64,000 nt of DNA from Streptomyces varsoviensis (lineage in GTDB: Bacteria; Actinomycetota; Actinomycetes; Streptomycetales; Streptomycetaceae): the NCBI RefSeq assembly GCF_000718635.1, contig NZ_JOBF01000004.1, forward strand, positions 220,630 to 284,629. Direction: 5' to 3'. Position 1 is the stretch's first letter. Every line of letters begins with the position of its first letter. The translations under genes were made by a program, and so were the position numbers. The notes under the pieces were generated by a model. The model saw nothing but the letters and a program-made list of their open reading frames with translations, was not told the DNA's origin and ran no database searches. Positions 32,470 through 40,988 of the stretch are shown in pieces.

Positions 32470-33285
32470 TCAGTCACGCAGATACGCCAGTACCGCCAGT
32501 ACGCGGCGGTGGCCGTCGGCTGTCGGGGGGAGGTCGAGTTTGCTGAAGATGCTGCTGATGTGCTTGCTGACGGCCGCTTCGCTCACGACGAGGGTGCGGG
32601 CGATGGTGGTGTTGGAGTGGCCTTCGGCGATGAGGGCGAGGACTTCGCGTTCGCGGGGCGTGAGGCGGGTCAGCGGGTCGCGGCGGTGGCTGAGCAACTG
32701 GCGTACGACGGCGGGGTCGACCACCGTGCCGCCGGCCGCGACGCGGTGGAGCGCGTCGATGAACTCTTCCAGCTTGCCGATCCGCTCCTTGAGCAGATAG
32801 CCGACGGCCACCCCGTCCGAAGAGTCGAGCAGTTCGGCCGCGTACGTGCGCTGGATGTACTGGCTGAGCACCAGCACCGGCAGCCCCGGCGTGGCGCGGC
32901 GCAGGTCGAGCGCCGCCCGCAGCCCCTCGTCGGTCTGGGTCGGCGGCATTCGTACGTCCGTGACCACGATGTCCGGACGCGTCTCGGCGACGGCCGACAG
33001 CAGTGAGTCCGCGTCCCCCACCGCCGCCGTCACCTCGTGGCCGAAGCGCGTGAGCACCCCCGCGAGCCCTTCCCGCAGCAGCAGGCTGTCCTCGGCTATC
33101 ACCGCCCGGAGAGCCGGCTGGCCCGGCAAACTCCGCAGGTCCCGCGGCTCCGGCGAACCCCGCAGGCCCCACGGCGCCTGCGGATTCCGCAAGTCCTGCG
33201 GCTCCTGTGGATTCCGCAAGTCCTGCGGTCCCTGCGAATGCTGCGGGTCCCGGCGGGCCCGGGTCTCCCTGAGAGGTCGCGTCAC
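32470..33285 (-). CDS. NarL/LuxR-type response regulator without adjacent kinase
   Basis: 271 residues from GTG 33285 (AGAAGG upstream). Residues ~1-58 are an unusual Pro/Gln/Arg-rich repeat ([16 protein letters not shown]). The receiver domain is residues ~60-180 ([31 protein letters not shown] with phospho-acceptor Asp110; [22 protein letters not shown]). The LuxR DNA-binding domain is residues ~205-271 ([45 protein letters not shown]). No histidine kinase is next to it. The lone kinase at 23.7 kb belongs to the same class, so they may be a separated pair, though this is only inference. Confidence 0.88.
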   Translation of the reverse strand: MTRPLRETRARRDPQHSQGPQDLRNPQEPQDLRNPQAPWGLRGSPEPRDLRSLPGQPALRAVIAEDSLLLREGLAGVLTRFGHEVTAAVGDADSLLSAVAETRPDIVVTDVRMPPTQTDEGLRAALDLRRATPGLPVLVLSQYIQRTYAAELLDSSDGVAVGYLLKERIGKLEEFIDALHRVAAGGTVVDPAVVRQLLSHRRDPLTRLTPREREVLALIAEGHSNTTIARTLVVSEAAVSKHISSIFSKLDLPPTADGHRRVLAVLAYLRD

Positions 33286-33299
33286 GTCTCGTCGCCTTC

Positions 33300-33385
33300 T
33301 CTGGGTGCCAGTGCCAGTGCCTGTGCCAGTGCCAGCACCAGCGCCGGTACGGGCACCGGCACCGGCACCGTGTGTTGCGTCCCCT
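33300..33385. repeat. GTGCCA/GCACCG hexamer repeats upstream of the response regulator
   Basis: Runs of gtgccagtgcc, gcaccagcgccgg and gcaccggcaccgg fill the gap between the response regulator and the SBP56-like gene. Nothing else is seen here. Confidence 0.5.
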
Positions 33386-33414
33386 CAGGGTAGTTCCCGC
33401 CCACGGCCTCGACT

Positions 33415-34890
33415 TCACGGATAGCAGTACGAGTCCGACGACGCGTCGCCTCCCTCCAGATGCGTCTGGTGCACGCGCAGGCCCCGGAACTCCTCGCCGT
33501 GCGGGAAGAATCGCTCGTCGACGCGGAGGCCGCCGCGTTCGGGGTCCGCGTCGAGTTTGATGAGCCAGGGGTCGATACCGTCGGGGTAGAACTGGTCGTC
33601 CCAGGAGCCGTAGAGGGAGTTGGTCAGGTACACCCGGCGGCCGTCGCGGCTGAGTTCGACCATTTGGGGGCCGCCGGTGAGCGGGGTCTGCGGGGCGGCG
33701 GGGTGCGGGCGCCTGCCCGTGATGCCGCCGAGGCGTACGGACGCGGTGCGGCGGGGGTGGAAGGGGTCGCCGACGTCGTACTGGAGGAGTTCGCCGGTGC
33801 CCCACGCCGATACGTACAGCCAGCGGTCGTCGACCGACAGGTTGATGTCGGTAACGAGCGGCGGCACCGCGCCGAACGGCTGGAGGGCCGGGGGAAGCTC
33901 TTCGGTCTTGGCGGGTTCGGCGGGCAGGGTGATGACCTTGCGGGCCGTGTACTCCTCGCCCTCGCGGTGCCACAGCCACACCGACGCCGACAGGTCCGCG
34001 ACGCTCACGACCACCCCCGCGAACCCCCACGTGGCCCGCGGGTCGTGGGCCGGGCGGAGTTCCAGCACCATCTGGTGCTCGTCGCCCAGGTCCACCCGGT
34101 GGCGGTGGCGGCCGGTGTCCAGGTCCCAGAAGTGCAGGGCGTGGCCGTAGCCGCGACCGAGCAGCAGATCCGGGTCGACGCCGTTCTCGATCATCGAGGG
34201 GGTGCCCCACTCGCTCGTCACGGCCGTGTTGTGGGCCAGGTGCCACCACACGTCGTACGCGAGGCGCTGCGGCCCGCGGTCGCTCTCCCACGCGCGCCGC
34301 ACCTCGAAGGTCTCGTGGTCGAGGAGCGCCACGCCGCCGGGCCCGTCCGCGCCGCCGGCGCCGCCGAGGCAGGAGAGGAAGACGCCGTCGGGGCCGCAGT
34401 GCAGGGTGTGCGGGCGCGAATAGCCAGCCTTCGCGGCGAGTTCGGCCGCCTCCACGACCTTCACCAGGCGCGGCCGGGCCGGGTCCGGGTGCGTGTCGAA
34501 GACATGCAGCCGCGAGGAACGCAACCCTGGCGCGAGCAGATAACGGCGCTCAGGGGCGTGGTGGCCCTCGTGCGCCAGCGCGCTGGAGCAGGCGTTCCAG
34601 CCGAAGTGGTGCAACTCGTCGCCGAGGCCGGGCACCTCGGTCATGTGCGTGACCCGGCCGTACGAGGCCGAGCCGGGATCGGTGTCCAGGACGAACAGCG
34701 CGTCCGGGCGCCGCGCCGAGCGGTCGAACCCCACCACATACGCCAGCTTCTCCCGCGGCCCGGCCACGGCATCCGCCGGGGAGCGGTAGAGGGTGGGGTC
34801 GAGGGGGTGGTTGTGGTTGTTGCTGTGCTCGGGGTCGGGGCCTGGGCCGGAGTTGGGGCCGGGTGCGGAACTGGTGCGGTCGGTGGTCAT
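33415..34890 (-). CDS. Selenium-binding protein 56 / methanethiol oxidase family
   Basis: 491 residues from ATG 34890 with GAGGAG eight bases upstream; the frame is open far upstream but not coding. It follows the human SELENBP1 pattern throughout: SPADAVAGPREKLAYVVGFD, LGDELHHFGWNACSSAL, YLLAPGLRSSRLHVFDT, KAGYSRPHTLHCGPDGVFLS, LVTDINLSVDDRWLYVSAWGTGELLQYDVGDPFHPR, GGPQMVELSRDGRRVYLTNSLYGSWDDQFYPDG, and a Ser-Ser-Asp C-terminus. SELENBP1-type enzymes oxidise methanethiol to H2S, formaldehyde and H2O2 using a metal bound by His residues of a beta-propeller. The N-terminal ~30 residues are a Gly/Pro/Asn/His-rich extension. It is monocistronic, between a response regulator and a membrane-protein gene. 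Confidence 0.93.
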   Translation of the reverse strand: MTTDRTSSAPGPNSGPGPDPEHSNNHNHPLDPTLYRSPADAVAGPREKLAYVVGFDRSARRPDALFVLDTDPGSASYGRVTHMTEVPGLGDELHHFGWNACSSALAHEGHHAPERRYLLAPGLRSSRLHVFDTHPDPARPRLVKVVEAAELAAKAGYSRPHTLHCGPDGVFLSCLGGAGGADGPGGVALLDHETFEVRRAWESDRGPQRLAYDVWWHLAHNTAVTSEWGTPSMIENGVDPDLLLGRGYGHALHFWDLDTGRHRHRVDLGDEHQMVLELRPAHDPRATWGFAGVVVSVADLSASVWLWHREGEEYTARKVITLPAEPAKTEELPPALQPFGAVPPLVTDINLSVDDRWLYVSAWGTGELLQYDVGDPFHPRRTASVRLGGITGRRPHPAAPQTPLTGGPQMVELSRDGRRVYLTNSLYGSWDDQFYPDGIDPWLIKLDADPERGGLRVDERFFPHGEEFRGLRVHQTHLEGGDASSDSYCYP

Positions 34891-35232
34891 GCCGGGTCTC
34901 CTCGGTCCGTACGCGAAGGGGGCGTGCGCGAAGGGGGCGTGCGGGCCGGGGGTGTGCGGGCCGGGGCGCGCCTCGGGTCCGTTCAGGACGGAGCGTCGCA
35001 TACGGCATATCGGCTGCCAAGTGGGCGGCGGACCGGACGGTGCCGGCTCGCGATGCGAGCCCGTACGCCGCCCCCGAACAGCGGTCATGGAGCGGCTGAT
35101 TCGGCAGGGTCGCACGACGCCGTACGAGCGGGAGGTGCGCGTTCCGCGCTCATAATGGACGCGCTCCGGGCGCCGGCAGTGCGGTGCGGAACATCGGAGC
35201 CGGAACGAATCGAATGAGATGCGAGGACGCCA
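34891..35232. other. Intergenic region between the SBP56-like gene and a membrane-protein gene
   Basis: No gene. It contains short tandem units (gcgaagggggcgtgc, gcgggccgggg) at about 34913-34970 and a GGCTCGC-GAT-GCGAGCC hairpin near 35045-35061. A CATAAT box near 35151 may be the -10 of the gene starting at 35233. Confidence 0.45.
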
Positions 35233-35727
35233 GTGAACACGGTACGACGGTGCGATGAGGGTCGGCGCGAGGCCCGCATAGCGGCTTCGGCGCCCGCCGG
35301 GCGGCGGGGCCGGGCGGTCGCGGTGCTGGCGTTGCTGCTCGGCGCGCTGGTGGCGGGCGCCCCGGCGGCCGCGTCCGCCGCGCCGGTCCATCAGGCCCTG
35401 GCCGTATCCGCGGGGCAGCGGACGGCGGCCGCCGAGGGCACTTCTGCGGCCTCGGGTGCCAAGGGTGCTTCTGCGGCCTCGGGCACTTCGGCCGGCTCCA
35501 CCGGTTCCACCGGCTCCGCCGCCTCCGCGGCCTCGGTCGCTGCCGCGCCGTCCGCGCAGGTCGCCCTGGCCTCCGCCGAGAAGCCCAAGAAGAAGAAAGC
35601 CGGGTTCTTCAAGAAGCTCGGCATCTTCCTGCTGGTGCTGGTCATCGTCATCATCCTGGTGGTGGTGCTGGTGATCTGGCTGATCGTGCGCGCGGTGCGG
35701 CGGATGTTCAGCCGTCGGCGCGGCTGA
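35233..35727 (+). CDS. Exported low-complexity protein with C-terminal membrane anchor
   Basis: 164 residues. An N-terminal signal or anchor segment (AVAVLALLLGALVAGAPAAASAAP) is followed by an Ala/Ser/Gly/Thr-rich linker. A Lys cluster (EKPKKKKAGFFKKLG) then precedes a strong transmembrane helix (FLLVLVIVIILVVVLVIWLIV) and a positive tail (RAVRRMFSRRRG). The two hydrophobic segments put the linker outside the membrane. Function unknown. A similar design (linker, helix, Arg-rich tail) recurs in small Streptomyces proteins. Confidence 0.7.
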   Translation: MNTVRRCDEGRREARIAASAPAGRRGRAVAVLALLLGALVAGAPAAASAAPVHQALAVSAGQRTAAAEGTSAASGAKGASAASGTSAGSTGSTGSAASAASVAAAPSAQVALASAEKPKKKKAGFFKKLGIFLLVLVIVIILVVVLVIWLIVRAVRRMFSRRRG

Positions 35728-35986
35728 GCGCGTGAGGGCTCCGCGGACCGGGTCCGAGCAGCGGAATTCAGCCGGTTTTCTCACTTGCGCAATTATTGAA
35801 GCGTAGGCTTGGCGGTGCGTGGGCGCGCACGGCTGCTCGCCGATGCGGGTGGATGCGCGCGGATGCCGGTCAATGCGCGCGGATGCGCGTGCATGGGCGC
35901 CGAGCCGTACGCGCGGCCGTAGATGGCCGTACGCGCGGCCATAAATGGCCGTTCGCGCGGCCGTACATGACGGGTGGGAGATCACG

Positions 35987-36256
35987 ATGGTGTGGGAGGC
36001 GGCGGTGCTGGACGGGCCCGCGGACGCGTCGGCCTGGGAGACGGCCGTACTGCGCGGCGGCCCGGCGGACGGCACCCGCATCCAGGTCGCCGGGCGGCCG
36101 AGCGTCGTCCAGGTCGTCCGGCAGTGCCCGGCCGAACAGGACGCCGACGGGGGCGACGCCGCCTGGCGCGTACAGGCCCTGTACGTCTACCGCCGCGACC
36201 ACCGCGGCGGCGACGGCGGCTTCCCGCACTACGGCTTCGACCCGGCCAGCCCCTGA
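35987..36256 (+). CDS. Small hypothetical protein
   Basis: 89 residues from ATG 35987, with GGGAG eight bases before it; an upstream ATG at 35945 is less likely. It begins MVWEAAVLDGPADASAWETAVLRGGPADGTRIQVAGRPSVVQVVRQ and ends YVYRRDHRGGDGGFPHYGFDPASP. The GGPADGTxI and aromatic-rich end resemble small Actinobacteria proteins of DUF5988 type, but I am not sure. No signal peptide. The gene ends against a tandem-repeat array. Confidence 0.6.
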   Translation: MVWEAAVLDGPADASAWETAVLRGGPADGTRIQVAGRPSVVQVVRQCPAEQDADGGDAAWRVQALYVYRRDHRGGDGGFPHYGFDPASP

Positions 36257-36394
36257 GGCGGCCGGGCCGCCGAGGGGGCCGGGCCGCCGAGGGGGCCGGG
36301 TTGCCGAGGCGGCCGGTCCCCTTTGAACCAGGGGCGGTTCCCCCGTGCCGCCCCTTCCGCCGGGCCGCGGGCCGGTCGACACCGGCCCGCGGCC

Positions 36395-36645
36395 CGAAGC
36401 CCCGCTCGTACGGTCCGGAGTCCCATTCGTACGGGCCGGAGTCCCGCTCGTACGGCCGTGCTGCTTGTACGGGCCGAAGCCTCGCTCGTACGGTCCGGAG
36501 CCTCGCTTGTACGGCCGTGCTGCTCGTACGGGCCCGAAGCCCCGCTCGTACGGGCCGAAGCCCCGTTCGTACGGGCCGAAGCCCCGTTCGTACGGACCGG
36601 CGCCCCGCTCGTACGGCCATGCTGCCCGTACGGGCCTCCGGCACG
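36395..36645. repeat. Tandem array of ~20-bp units (ccccgctcgtacgggccgaag)
   Basis: About eleven imperfect units, each with a palindromic CGTACG core (cgctcgtacgg, cgttcgtacggg) and a variable ccgaagcc / ccggagtc / ccgtgctgc filler. The array fills most of the gap 36257-36729. It has no unique spacers and is not CRISPR. Both strands can be read without stops, but I regard it as non-coding. Confidence 0.7.
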
Positions 36646-36729
36646 TATCCGTACTCGTGCCCGTACCGACCGCTCTCCCGTACCGCCTGCTCCCTCGCAC
36701 CACCCACTGCCCGACCGCCGTGCCGGATG

Positions 36730-37044
36730 TCAGAAGAGCGGGGGCTCCTCGTGGGGCGGGAGGCCGGAGTCCATGGGGATGCCCTCGGCGGCGGCCATGG
36801 CCTCGACGGCCTGGGCCGCCATCACCATGCCGATCTCCTCCAGCGCCTGGATGGACTCGATGACGAGCGCTTCGGCGACCTTGGCCATCTGGTCGCCGGT
36901 GCGGTCGCGTTCGGCCAGTTCCGCTTCGTCGGCCGGTACCCGGAGCTCGGTCACGCGCGCCGCCAGGCGGTCGTGGCGGTCCTCAAGCTCAAGGACCCTG
37001 CGGACGGCCCGCAGGATCTCCTCATCGGTCGGGCGATCGGCCAT
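36730..37044 (-). CDS. Small acidic helical protein, unknown function
   Basis: 104 residues from ATG 37044 with GGAGGAGA upstream. It is predicted largely helical: [31 protein letters not shown] then [44 protein letters not shown]. The two amphipathic helices could form a coiled-coil dimer. The end PPHEEPPLF is short and disordered. No family is recognised. It is divergent from a short coupled gene pair on the plus strand. Confidence 0.7.
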   Translation of the reverse strand: MADRPTDEEILRAVRRVLELEDRHDRLAARVTELRVPADEAELAERDRTGDQMAKVAEALVIESIQALEEIGMVMAAQAVEAMAAAEGIPMDSGLPPHEEPPLF

Positions 37045-37075
37045 GTCTGTCTCCTCCGTAGGGGTGTCGCACCTG

Positions 37076-37243
37076 GTGAACGCGGGGAAGGCCGCGTGCG
37101 TCGACCACCCCCCGCCCTATTGTGATCGGCATCTCGGAGCGGGCGCGGCGGACCCCTGGCGCCTCGCCGCGGCCCGCGTACGCTGGACGGCCGAGGAGAT
37201 CGCCGACAGGCGGTTTCCGCAGGTGGAACTAGGCGAGGGGTGA
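37076..37243 (+). CDS. Short protein coupled to the DUF1707 gene
   Basis: 55 residues from GTG 37076, with GTAGGGG upstream. It reads VNAGKAACVDHPPPYC, DRHLGAGAADPWRLAA and WTAEEIADRRFPQVELGEG, with two Cys and two His that could bind a metal. Its TGA stop overlaps the GTG start of the next gene (GTGA), which supports real translation, and third positions are G/C-rich. I do not recognise a family. Confidence 0.45.
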   Translation: MNAGKAACVDHPPPYCDRHLGAGAADPWRLAAARVRWTAEEIADRRFPQVELGEG

Positions 37244-37785
37244 GTGTTCCAGTGGGGAGTCTGCCGGGCGTACGGGCCAGTACGCGGGAGCGGGACCAGG
37301 CGATCGAGGCGTTGACCGAGCACGTGGTGGAGGGGCGGCTCACGGACGCGGAGTTCGAAGCCCGTTCGGACAAGGCCCGCTCCGCCGCCTCCCGTGACGA
37401 ACTGCTGGGGCTCTTCGACGACTTGCCGCAGCCGCGCCCCGCCTTCGACGCGGCGGCGGAGCCGGGCCTTCCGGCCCGGACGGCCGACCAGGCGTCGGCT
37501 CCGTTGGCTCCGGCGACGCGGGCCGGCGGGCTCGACGGGCTCGACGGGCTGGACGAGGCCAGTGGGGCCGGGGACAGCTCTCCGGCGGCGCGGGGGCAGG
37601 GCGGGGCGGCGCCCGCGAAGCTCAGCGGGGCTGCGGCCGCGGCCGTCTACGGGATGTTCCCGGCGGCCGGCGTCATCGCGGTGGTGCTGATGGTCCTCAC
37701 CGGGTCCTGGTACTGGCTGCTCATCGTGCCGCCGGTGGCGTACGGGGCGCGCCAAGTGGTCAAGAAGCGGCGCGGGCGGGACTGA
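37240..37785 (+). CDS. DUF1707 membrane protein
   Basis: 181 residues. The DUF1707 domain is at residues ~10-65 (RASTRERDQAIEALTEHVVEGRLTDAEFEARSDKARSAASRDELLGLFDDLPQ), a SHOCT-like helical module with the usual EGRL motif. A Gly/Ala/Asp linker leads to two transmembrane helices (AAAAVYGMFPAAGVIAVVLMVLTG; YWLLIVPPVAYGARQVV) and a basic tail. The function of DUF1707 is unknown. GTG 37240 overlaps the stop of the short gene before it; GTG 37252 is an alternative. Confidence 0.85.
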   Translation: MSVPVGSLPGVRASTRERDQAIEALTEHVVEGRLTDAEFEARSDKARSAASRDELLGLFDDLPQPRPAFDAAAEPGLPARTADQASAPLAPATRAGGLDGLDGLDEASGAGDSSPAARGQGGAAPAKLSGAAAAAVYGMFPAAGVIAVVLMVLTGSWYWLLIVPPVAYGARQVVKKRRGRD

Positions 37786-37839
37786 CCGCCGGGGGCGGCG
37801 GGGCCGACCGCGGGGCACTGTGGCCCGTACGGCCCCCGG

Positions 37840-38319
37840 TCACGGGTGGTAGTGCTCGGCGATCGTGGTGGCGACGCCGTTCTTCACGGTGGCGCGGACC
37901 TTGACGGCGTCCGTCTTCGCGGCCTTCATGAGCTGCTTGAGGGTGCACGGCGTGGTGCCGTCGCCCTTGCTGTCGATGGTGACGTTGCCATCGGGGCCAC
38001 CGCAGATGGCCGCAGCGCCGAGCACCTTGGTGTGCGGCCCGACGTGGAAGCCCTGCTCCATACCGGACTTGGGGGCCACGGTCACCTTGCCGGGCGCGAG
38101 GTACTTGAGGGTGCCCCGCCACGTACCGCTGACGCCGGTGGCGTCGGCGCCCTCGGGGCTGACGGTGGTGACGCGGTGGGCCCCCGCTGCCGACGCGTGG
38201 TCGGGCGCGGGCGCGGCGTCGCTGACGGTCGCCGTCAGGCCGATGGCCGCCGCGGCGATGACGGAGGCGACGACGGCGCGGCGGACCCGGTGGCGTCCGT
38301 AGGTGCTGGTGAAGGACAT
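37840..38319 (-). CDS. Secreted protein of unknown function
   Basis: 159 residues with a clear Sec signal peptide (RRAVVASVIAAAAIGLTATVSDAAPA; cleavage likely after Ala-Ala near residue 36). The mature part (~120 residues) contains one Cys pair (AAAICGGPDG and GTTPCTLKQL) and alternating beta-like segments (GVSGTWRGTLKYLAPGKVTV; HVGPHTKVLGAA; RATVKNGVATTIAEHYHP). It would be a small exported beta protein. The family is not recognised. It is monocistronic and followed upstream by low-complexity DNA. Confidence 0.75.
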   Translation of the reverse strand: MSFTSTYGRHRVRRAVVASVIAAAAIGLTATVSDAAPAPDHASAAGAHRVTTVSPEGADATGVSGTWRGTLKYLAPGKVTVAPKSGMEQGFHVGPHTKVLGAAAICGGPDGNVTIDSKGDGTTPCTLKQLMKAAKTDAVKVRATVKNGVATTIAEHYHP

Positions 38320-38637
38320 ATGGGTAGCCCCCTTGAACTGGCTCGGGCTGGTGAAGTGGCTCGGGCTGGCGGTCGGTCGATCTTGACCCCCAGCCTGCCC
38401 CGGCCCCTTGGCGATCCACTAACGCACGGCTAACGGACGCGATCGAGCCCGAGGCCAAACCCGAGGCCGAGCCCGAGGCCGAGCCCGAGCCCGCAGTCGA
38501 TCCCGCAGCCGAGCCACACCCGAGCCGAACCCGAGCCACACTCGAGCCGAACCCGAGCCCGCCTCCCGTCGTACTGGCCCCGTCGTACCCGCCCCGTCGT
38601 ACTCGCCCCGTCGTACTCGCCCCGACCGCCTGCCTGG
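38320..38637. repeat. Two low-complexity arrays between the secreted protein and reductase genes
   Basis: cccgaggccgagcccgag / cccgagccgaac units at about 38440-38560 are followed by four cgtcgtactcgcccc-type units at about 38570-38625. No gene is seen. Confidence 0.6.
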
Positions 38638-39597
38638 TCAGGACGAGGCCGTCGTCAAAGCCTGTAGCTCGGCGTCCGACAGGCGCAGGTCCTGCGCGGC
38701 GAGGAGCGCCGGCAACTGCTCGACGGTGCGTGCGGAGGCGATTGGTGCGGTCACGGTCGGCTGCCGCGCGAGCCAGGCCAGCGCCACGGTGGCCATCTCC
38801 ACCCCGCGCGCCGTCGCGACCTGCTCCAGCGCGTCGAGCACCTTCACGCCGCGTTCGGTGTCCGCGTAGCCGCCGGCGAGTCCGGGAAGGTCGCGTACGT
38901 TCTCGGTGGTCCTCCCGGGGCGGTACTTGCCGGTGAGGAAGCCGGAGGCCAGTGCGAAGTACGGAACGCAGGCCAGCCCTTCGCGCCGCACGATCTCCCG
39001 CCGCGCTCCCTCGTAGGTATCGCGTGAGACGAGGTTGTACGGCGGTTGCAGAGCCACGTAGCGGGACAGCCCTTCGCGATCGGAGAAGGCCAGCGACGCG
39101 GAAAGCCGTTCGGGGCTGATGTTGGAGGCCGCGATGGCGCGCACCTTGCCGGCCTTCACGAGGTCGTCGAGGGCGGTGATGATCTCGTCCACCGGGATGG
39201 ATTCGTCCCGGTCGAAATGGGTGTAGTAGAGGTCGATGTGGTCCGTACGCAGTCGCCGCAGGGACTCCTCGGCAGCGGCCTTGATGGTGGCGGCTGCCAG
39301 ACCCATGTGCTCCGGATGGTCGCCGACCTTGGTCGCGACGACCACGTCGTCGCGGTTGCGGCGGGTGGCGAGCCATTCGCCGATGATGGTCTCGGACTGT
39401 CCCGGCTCGTTGCCCTGCTCGGGAAAGTGATGCATGTACGAGTCGGCGGTGTCGAGGAAATTGCCGCCCGCGGCGAAGTAGGCGTCGAGCACCGCGAACG
39501 ACTGGGTCTTGTCGGCCGTCCAGCCGAAGACGTTGCCGCCAAGGCAGAGGGGGGAAACGAGGAGGCCGGATGAGCTGAGCGGGCGAAGTTCAGTCAT
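38638..39597 (-). CDS. Aldo/keto reductase
   Basis: 319 residues from ATG 39597. The TIM-barrel pattern is intact: GNFLDTADSYMHH (catalytic Asp, and Tyr of DTADSY), VVVATKVGDH (catalytic Lys), HIDLYYTHFDRDESIPVDE, VRAIAASNIS, LQPPYNLVSRD and the NADPH-binding end TVTAPIASARTVEQL. It belongs to the YghZ/YajO-like AKR branch that reduces carbonyls with NADPH in the cytosol. The specific substrate is unknown. A second reductase lies upstream on the same strand, across a tandem-repeat spacer. Confidence 0.92.
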   Translation of the reverse strand: MTELRPLSSSGLLVSPLCLGGNVFGWTADKTQSFAVLDAYFAAGGNFLDTADSYMHHFPEQGNEPGQSETIIGEWLATRRNRDDVVVATKVGDHPEHMGLAAATIKAAAEESLRRLRTDHIDLYYTHFDRDESIPVDEIITALDDLVKAGKVRAIAASNISPERLSASLAFSDREGLSRYVALQPPYNLVSRDTYEGARREIVRREGLACVPYFALASGFLTGKYRPGRTTENVRDLPGLAGGYADTERGVKVLDALEQVATARGVEMATVALAWLARQPTVTAPIASARTVEQLPALLAAQDLRLSDAELQALTTASS

Positions 39598-39654
39598 GGC
39601 AGGATCAACGTGCGTACGGTTGCCCGAAGTTCCTCGCCGCCCGTATCTCCCATT

Positions 39655-39771
39655 TCCGCGCACCCGCTTCAGTCCCTGCTCCAGTCCGTGCTTCAGTGTC
39701 CGCTTCAGCCCCTGCTTCAGTGTCCGCTTCAGCCCCTGCTCCAGTACCCGCTTCAGTACCCGCTCCAGTAC
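39655..39771. repeat. cttcagtccctg/cttcagtacccg tandem repeats
   Basis: Nine or ten 12-bp units (cttcagcccctg, ctccagtacccg, cttcagtgtccg) separate the two reductase genes and end at the stop of the upstream one. Confidence 0.6.
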
Positions 39772-40764
39772 CTAGCCCCGAGCGACCTCGGCGGTGTGCG
39801 CGGGGATGTAGCGCTCGCCCATCACCTGGTCGCTCAGCGGGGCCAGCGCGGCCAGGGCCTCGGCGTCCAGGGCGAGTTCCAGCGCGGCCGCGTTCTGCTC
39901 CAGCCGGGCCGGGCTGCGGGTGCCCGGAATGGTCGCGATCTGGGCCCCGAGCCGCTCGGCCTGGGCGTACACCCAGGCCAGCGCCGTCTGGGCCGGGGTG
40001 GCACCGAGCCGGTCGGCCACCTCGCGCACGGTCTGCGCGATCTTCTCGTTGGCCTCGCCCGCCGCGCCGGAGAAGCGGGGGTTGGTGCGCCGGAAGTCCT
40101 TCTCGCCCAGGGCGGAGCGGTTCAGGGCGCCGGTCAGGAACCCGCGCCCCAGCGGCGAGTACGGCACCAGCCCGACGCCCAGCTCGGCCAGCACCGGGGT
40201 GACCGCCTCGACGTCGCGGGTCCACAGCGAGTACTCGCTCTGCACAGCGGCGATCGGGTGCACCGCGTGCGCCCGGCGCAGCAGCTCGCCGTCGACCTCG
40301 GACAGGCCCAGATGGCGGACCTTGCCCGCCTCGACCAGCTCGGCCATCGCCCCGACCGTCTCCTCGATCTCCACGTCCTGGGGCGGGCGGTGGGCGTAGT
40401 ACAGGTCGATCACCTCGACGCCCAGCCGCAGCAGCGAGGCGTCGCAGGAGCGCAGTACGTAGTCCCGGGCGCCGCGGATGCGGCGGGACCGGTCGCCGGC
40501 GCTGCGGTCGATGCCGAACTTGGTGGCCACCTGCACCTGGTCCCGGCGGCCGTGGATGGCCCGGCCCACCAGTACCTCGTTGTGCCCGGTGCCGTAGGAG
40601 TCGGAGGTGTCCAGGAACGTGATGCCCAGCTCCAGGGCCCGGTCGATGGTGGCCATGCCGCCGTCCCAGTCGGCGGCGCCGTAGCTCTCGCTCATCCCCA
40701 TGCACCCCAGGCCCATCGCGCTGACGGTGAGACCGGACGAGCCGAGCGTGGTTCGGGTGATCAT
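39772..40764 (-). CDS. Aldo/keto reductase (AKR13-like)
   Basis: 330 residues from ATG 40764 with AGGAGGAG upstream, full length for the family. Catalytic residues are visible in ITFLDTSDSYGTGHNE (Asp and Tyr), VQVATKFG (Lys) and LYYAHRPPQD (His). The cofactor end is IATIPGTRSPARLEQNAAAL. It is typical of the YakC/pyridoxal-reductase-like AKR group that detoxifies aldehydes with NADPH. A MerR-type promoter with 19-bp spacer lies upstream, although no merR gene of the matching type is near. The upstream gene encodes a TetR. Confidence 0.93.
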   Translation of the reverse strand: MITRTTLGSSGLTVSAMGLGCMGMSESYGAADWDGGMATIDRALELGITFLDTSDSYGTGHNEVLVGRAIHGRRDQVQVATKFGIDRSAGDRSRRIRGARDYVLRSCDASLLRLGVEVIDLYYAHRPPQDVEIEETVGAMAELVEAGKVRHLGLSEVDGELLRRAHAVHPIAAVQSEYSLWTRDVEAVTPVLAELGVGLVPYSPLGRGFLTGALNRSALGEKDFRRTNPRFSGAAGEANEKIAQTVREVADRLGATPAQTALAWVYAQAERLGAQIATIPGTRSPARLEQNAAALELALDAEALAALAPLSDQVMGERYIPAHTAEVARG

Positions 40765-40830
40765 GCGCGGGCACTCCTCCTGCCCGGCGGGCCGGGCGGT
40801 ACCTCGATCGAGGGCTGACGAACGCCCTCG

Positions 40831-40861
40831 ACGCTAGGACTTGGAGCGCGCTCGAAGTCAA
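40831..40861 (-). promoter_or_regulatory. MerR-type promoter upstream of the aldo/keto reductase
   Basis: On the minus strand TTGACT (40861-40856), 19 bases, then TAGCGT (40836-40831). The spacer region holds the near-perfect palindrome ACTTGGAGCGCGCTCGAAGT (40839-40858). A 19-bp spacer with a central palindrome is the hallmark of MerR-activated promoters; the start codon is 67 bases on. Confidence 0.7.
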
Positions 40862-40988
40862 GCCGGACGACCGGCCCCCACCGGACGTCGGCCCCCGCCG
40901 ACCGTGGCCTCAGTGGATTTCAGCCCTCAGCGGCCTCAGCGGCTTTCAGCCCTCAGCGGCCTCACCGGCCTTCAGCCCTCAGCGGCCT

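Noticed and set aside
32474..34291. 605-codon frame overlapping the response regulator and the SBP56-like gene
   Set aside because: Out of frame with both recognised genes on the same strand; Arg/Pro/Gly-rich.
34891..36081. Upstream continuation of the SBP56-like frame
   Set aside because: No family similarity before MTTDRTSS, good ribosome site at 34890, and the extension runs antisense to the real gene at 35233-35727.
36395..36645. CRISPR array
   Set aside because: Units are contiguous and imperfect with no unique spacers, and no cas genes are nearby.
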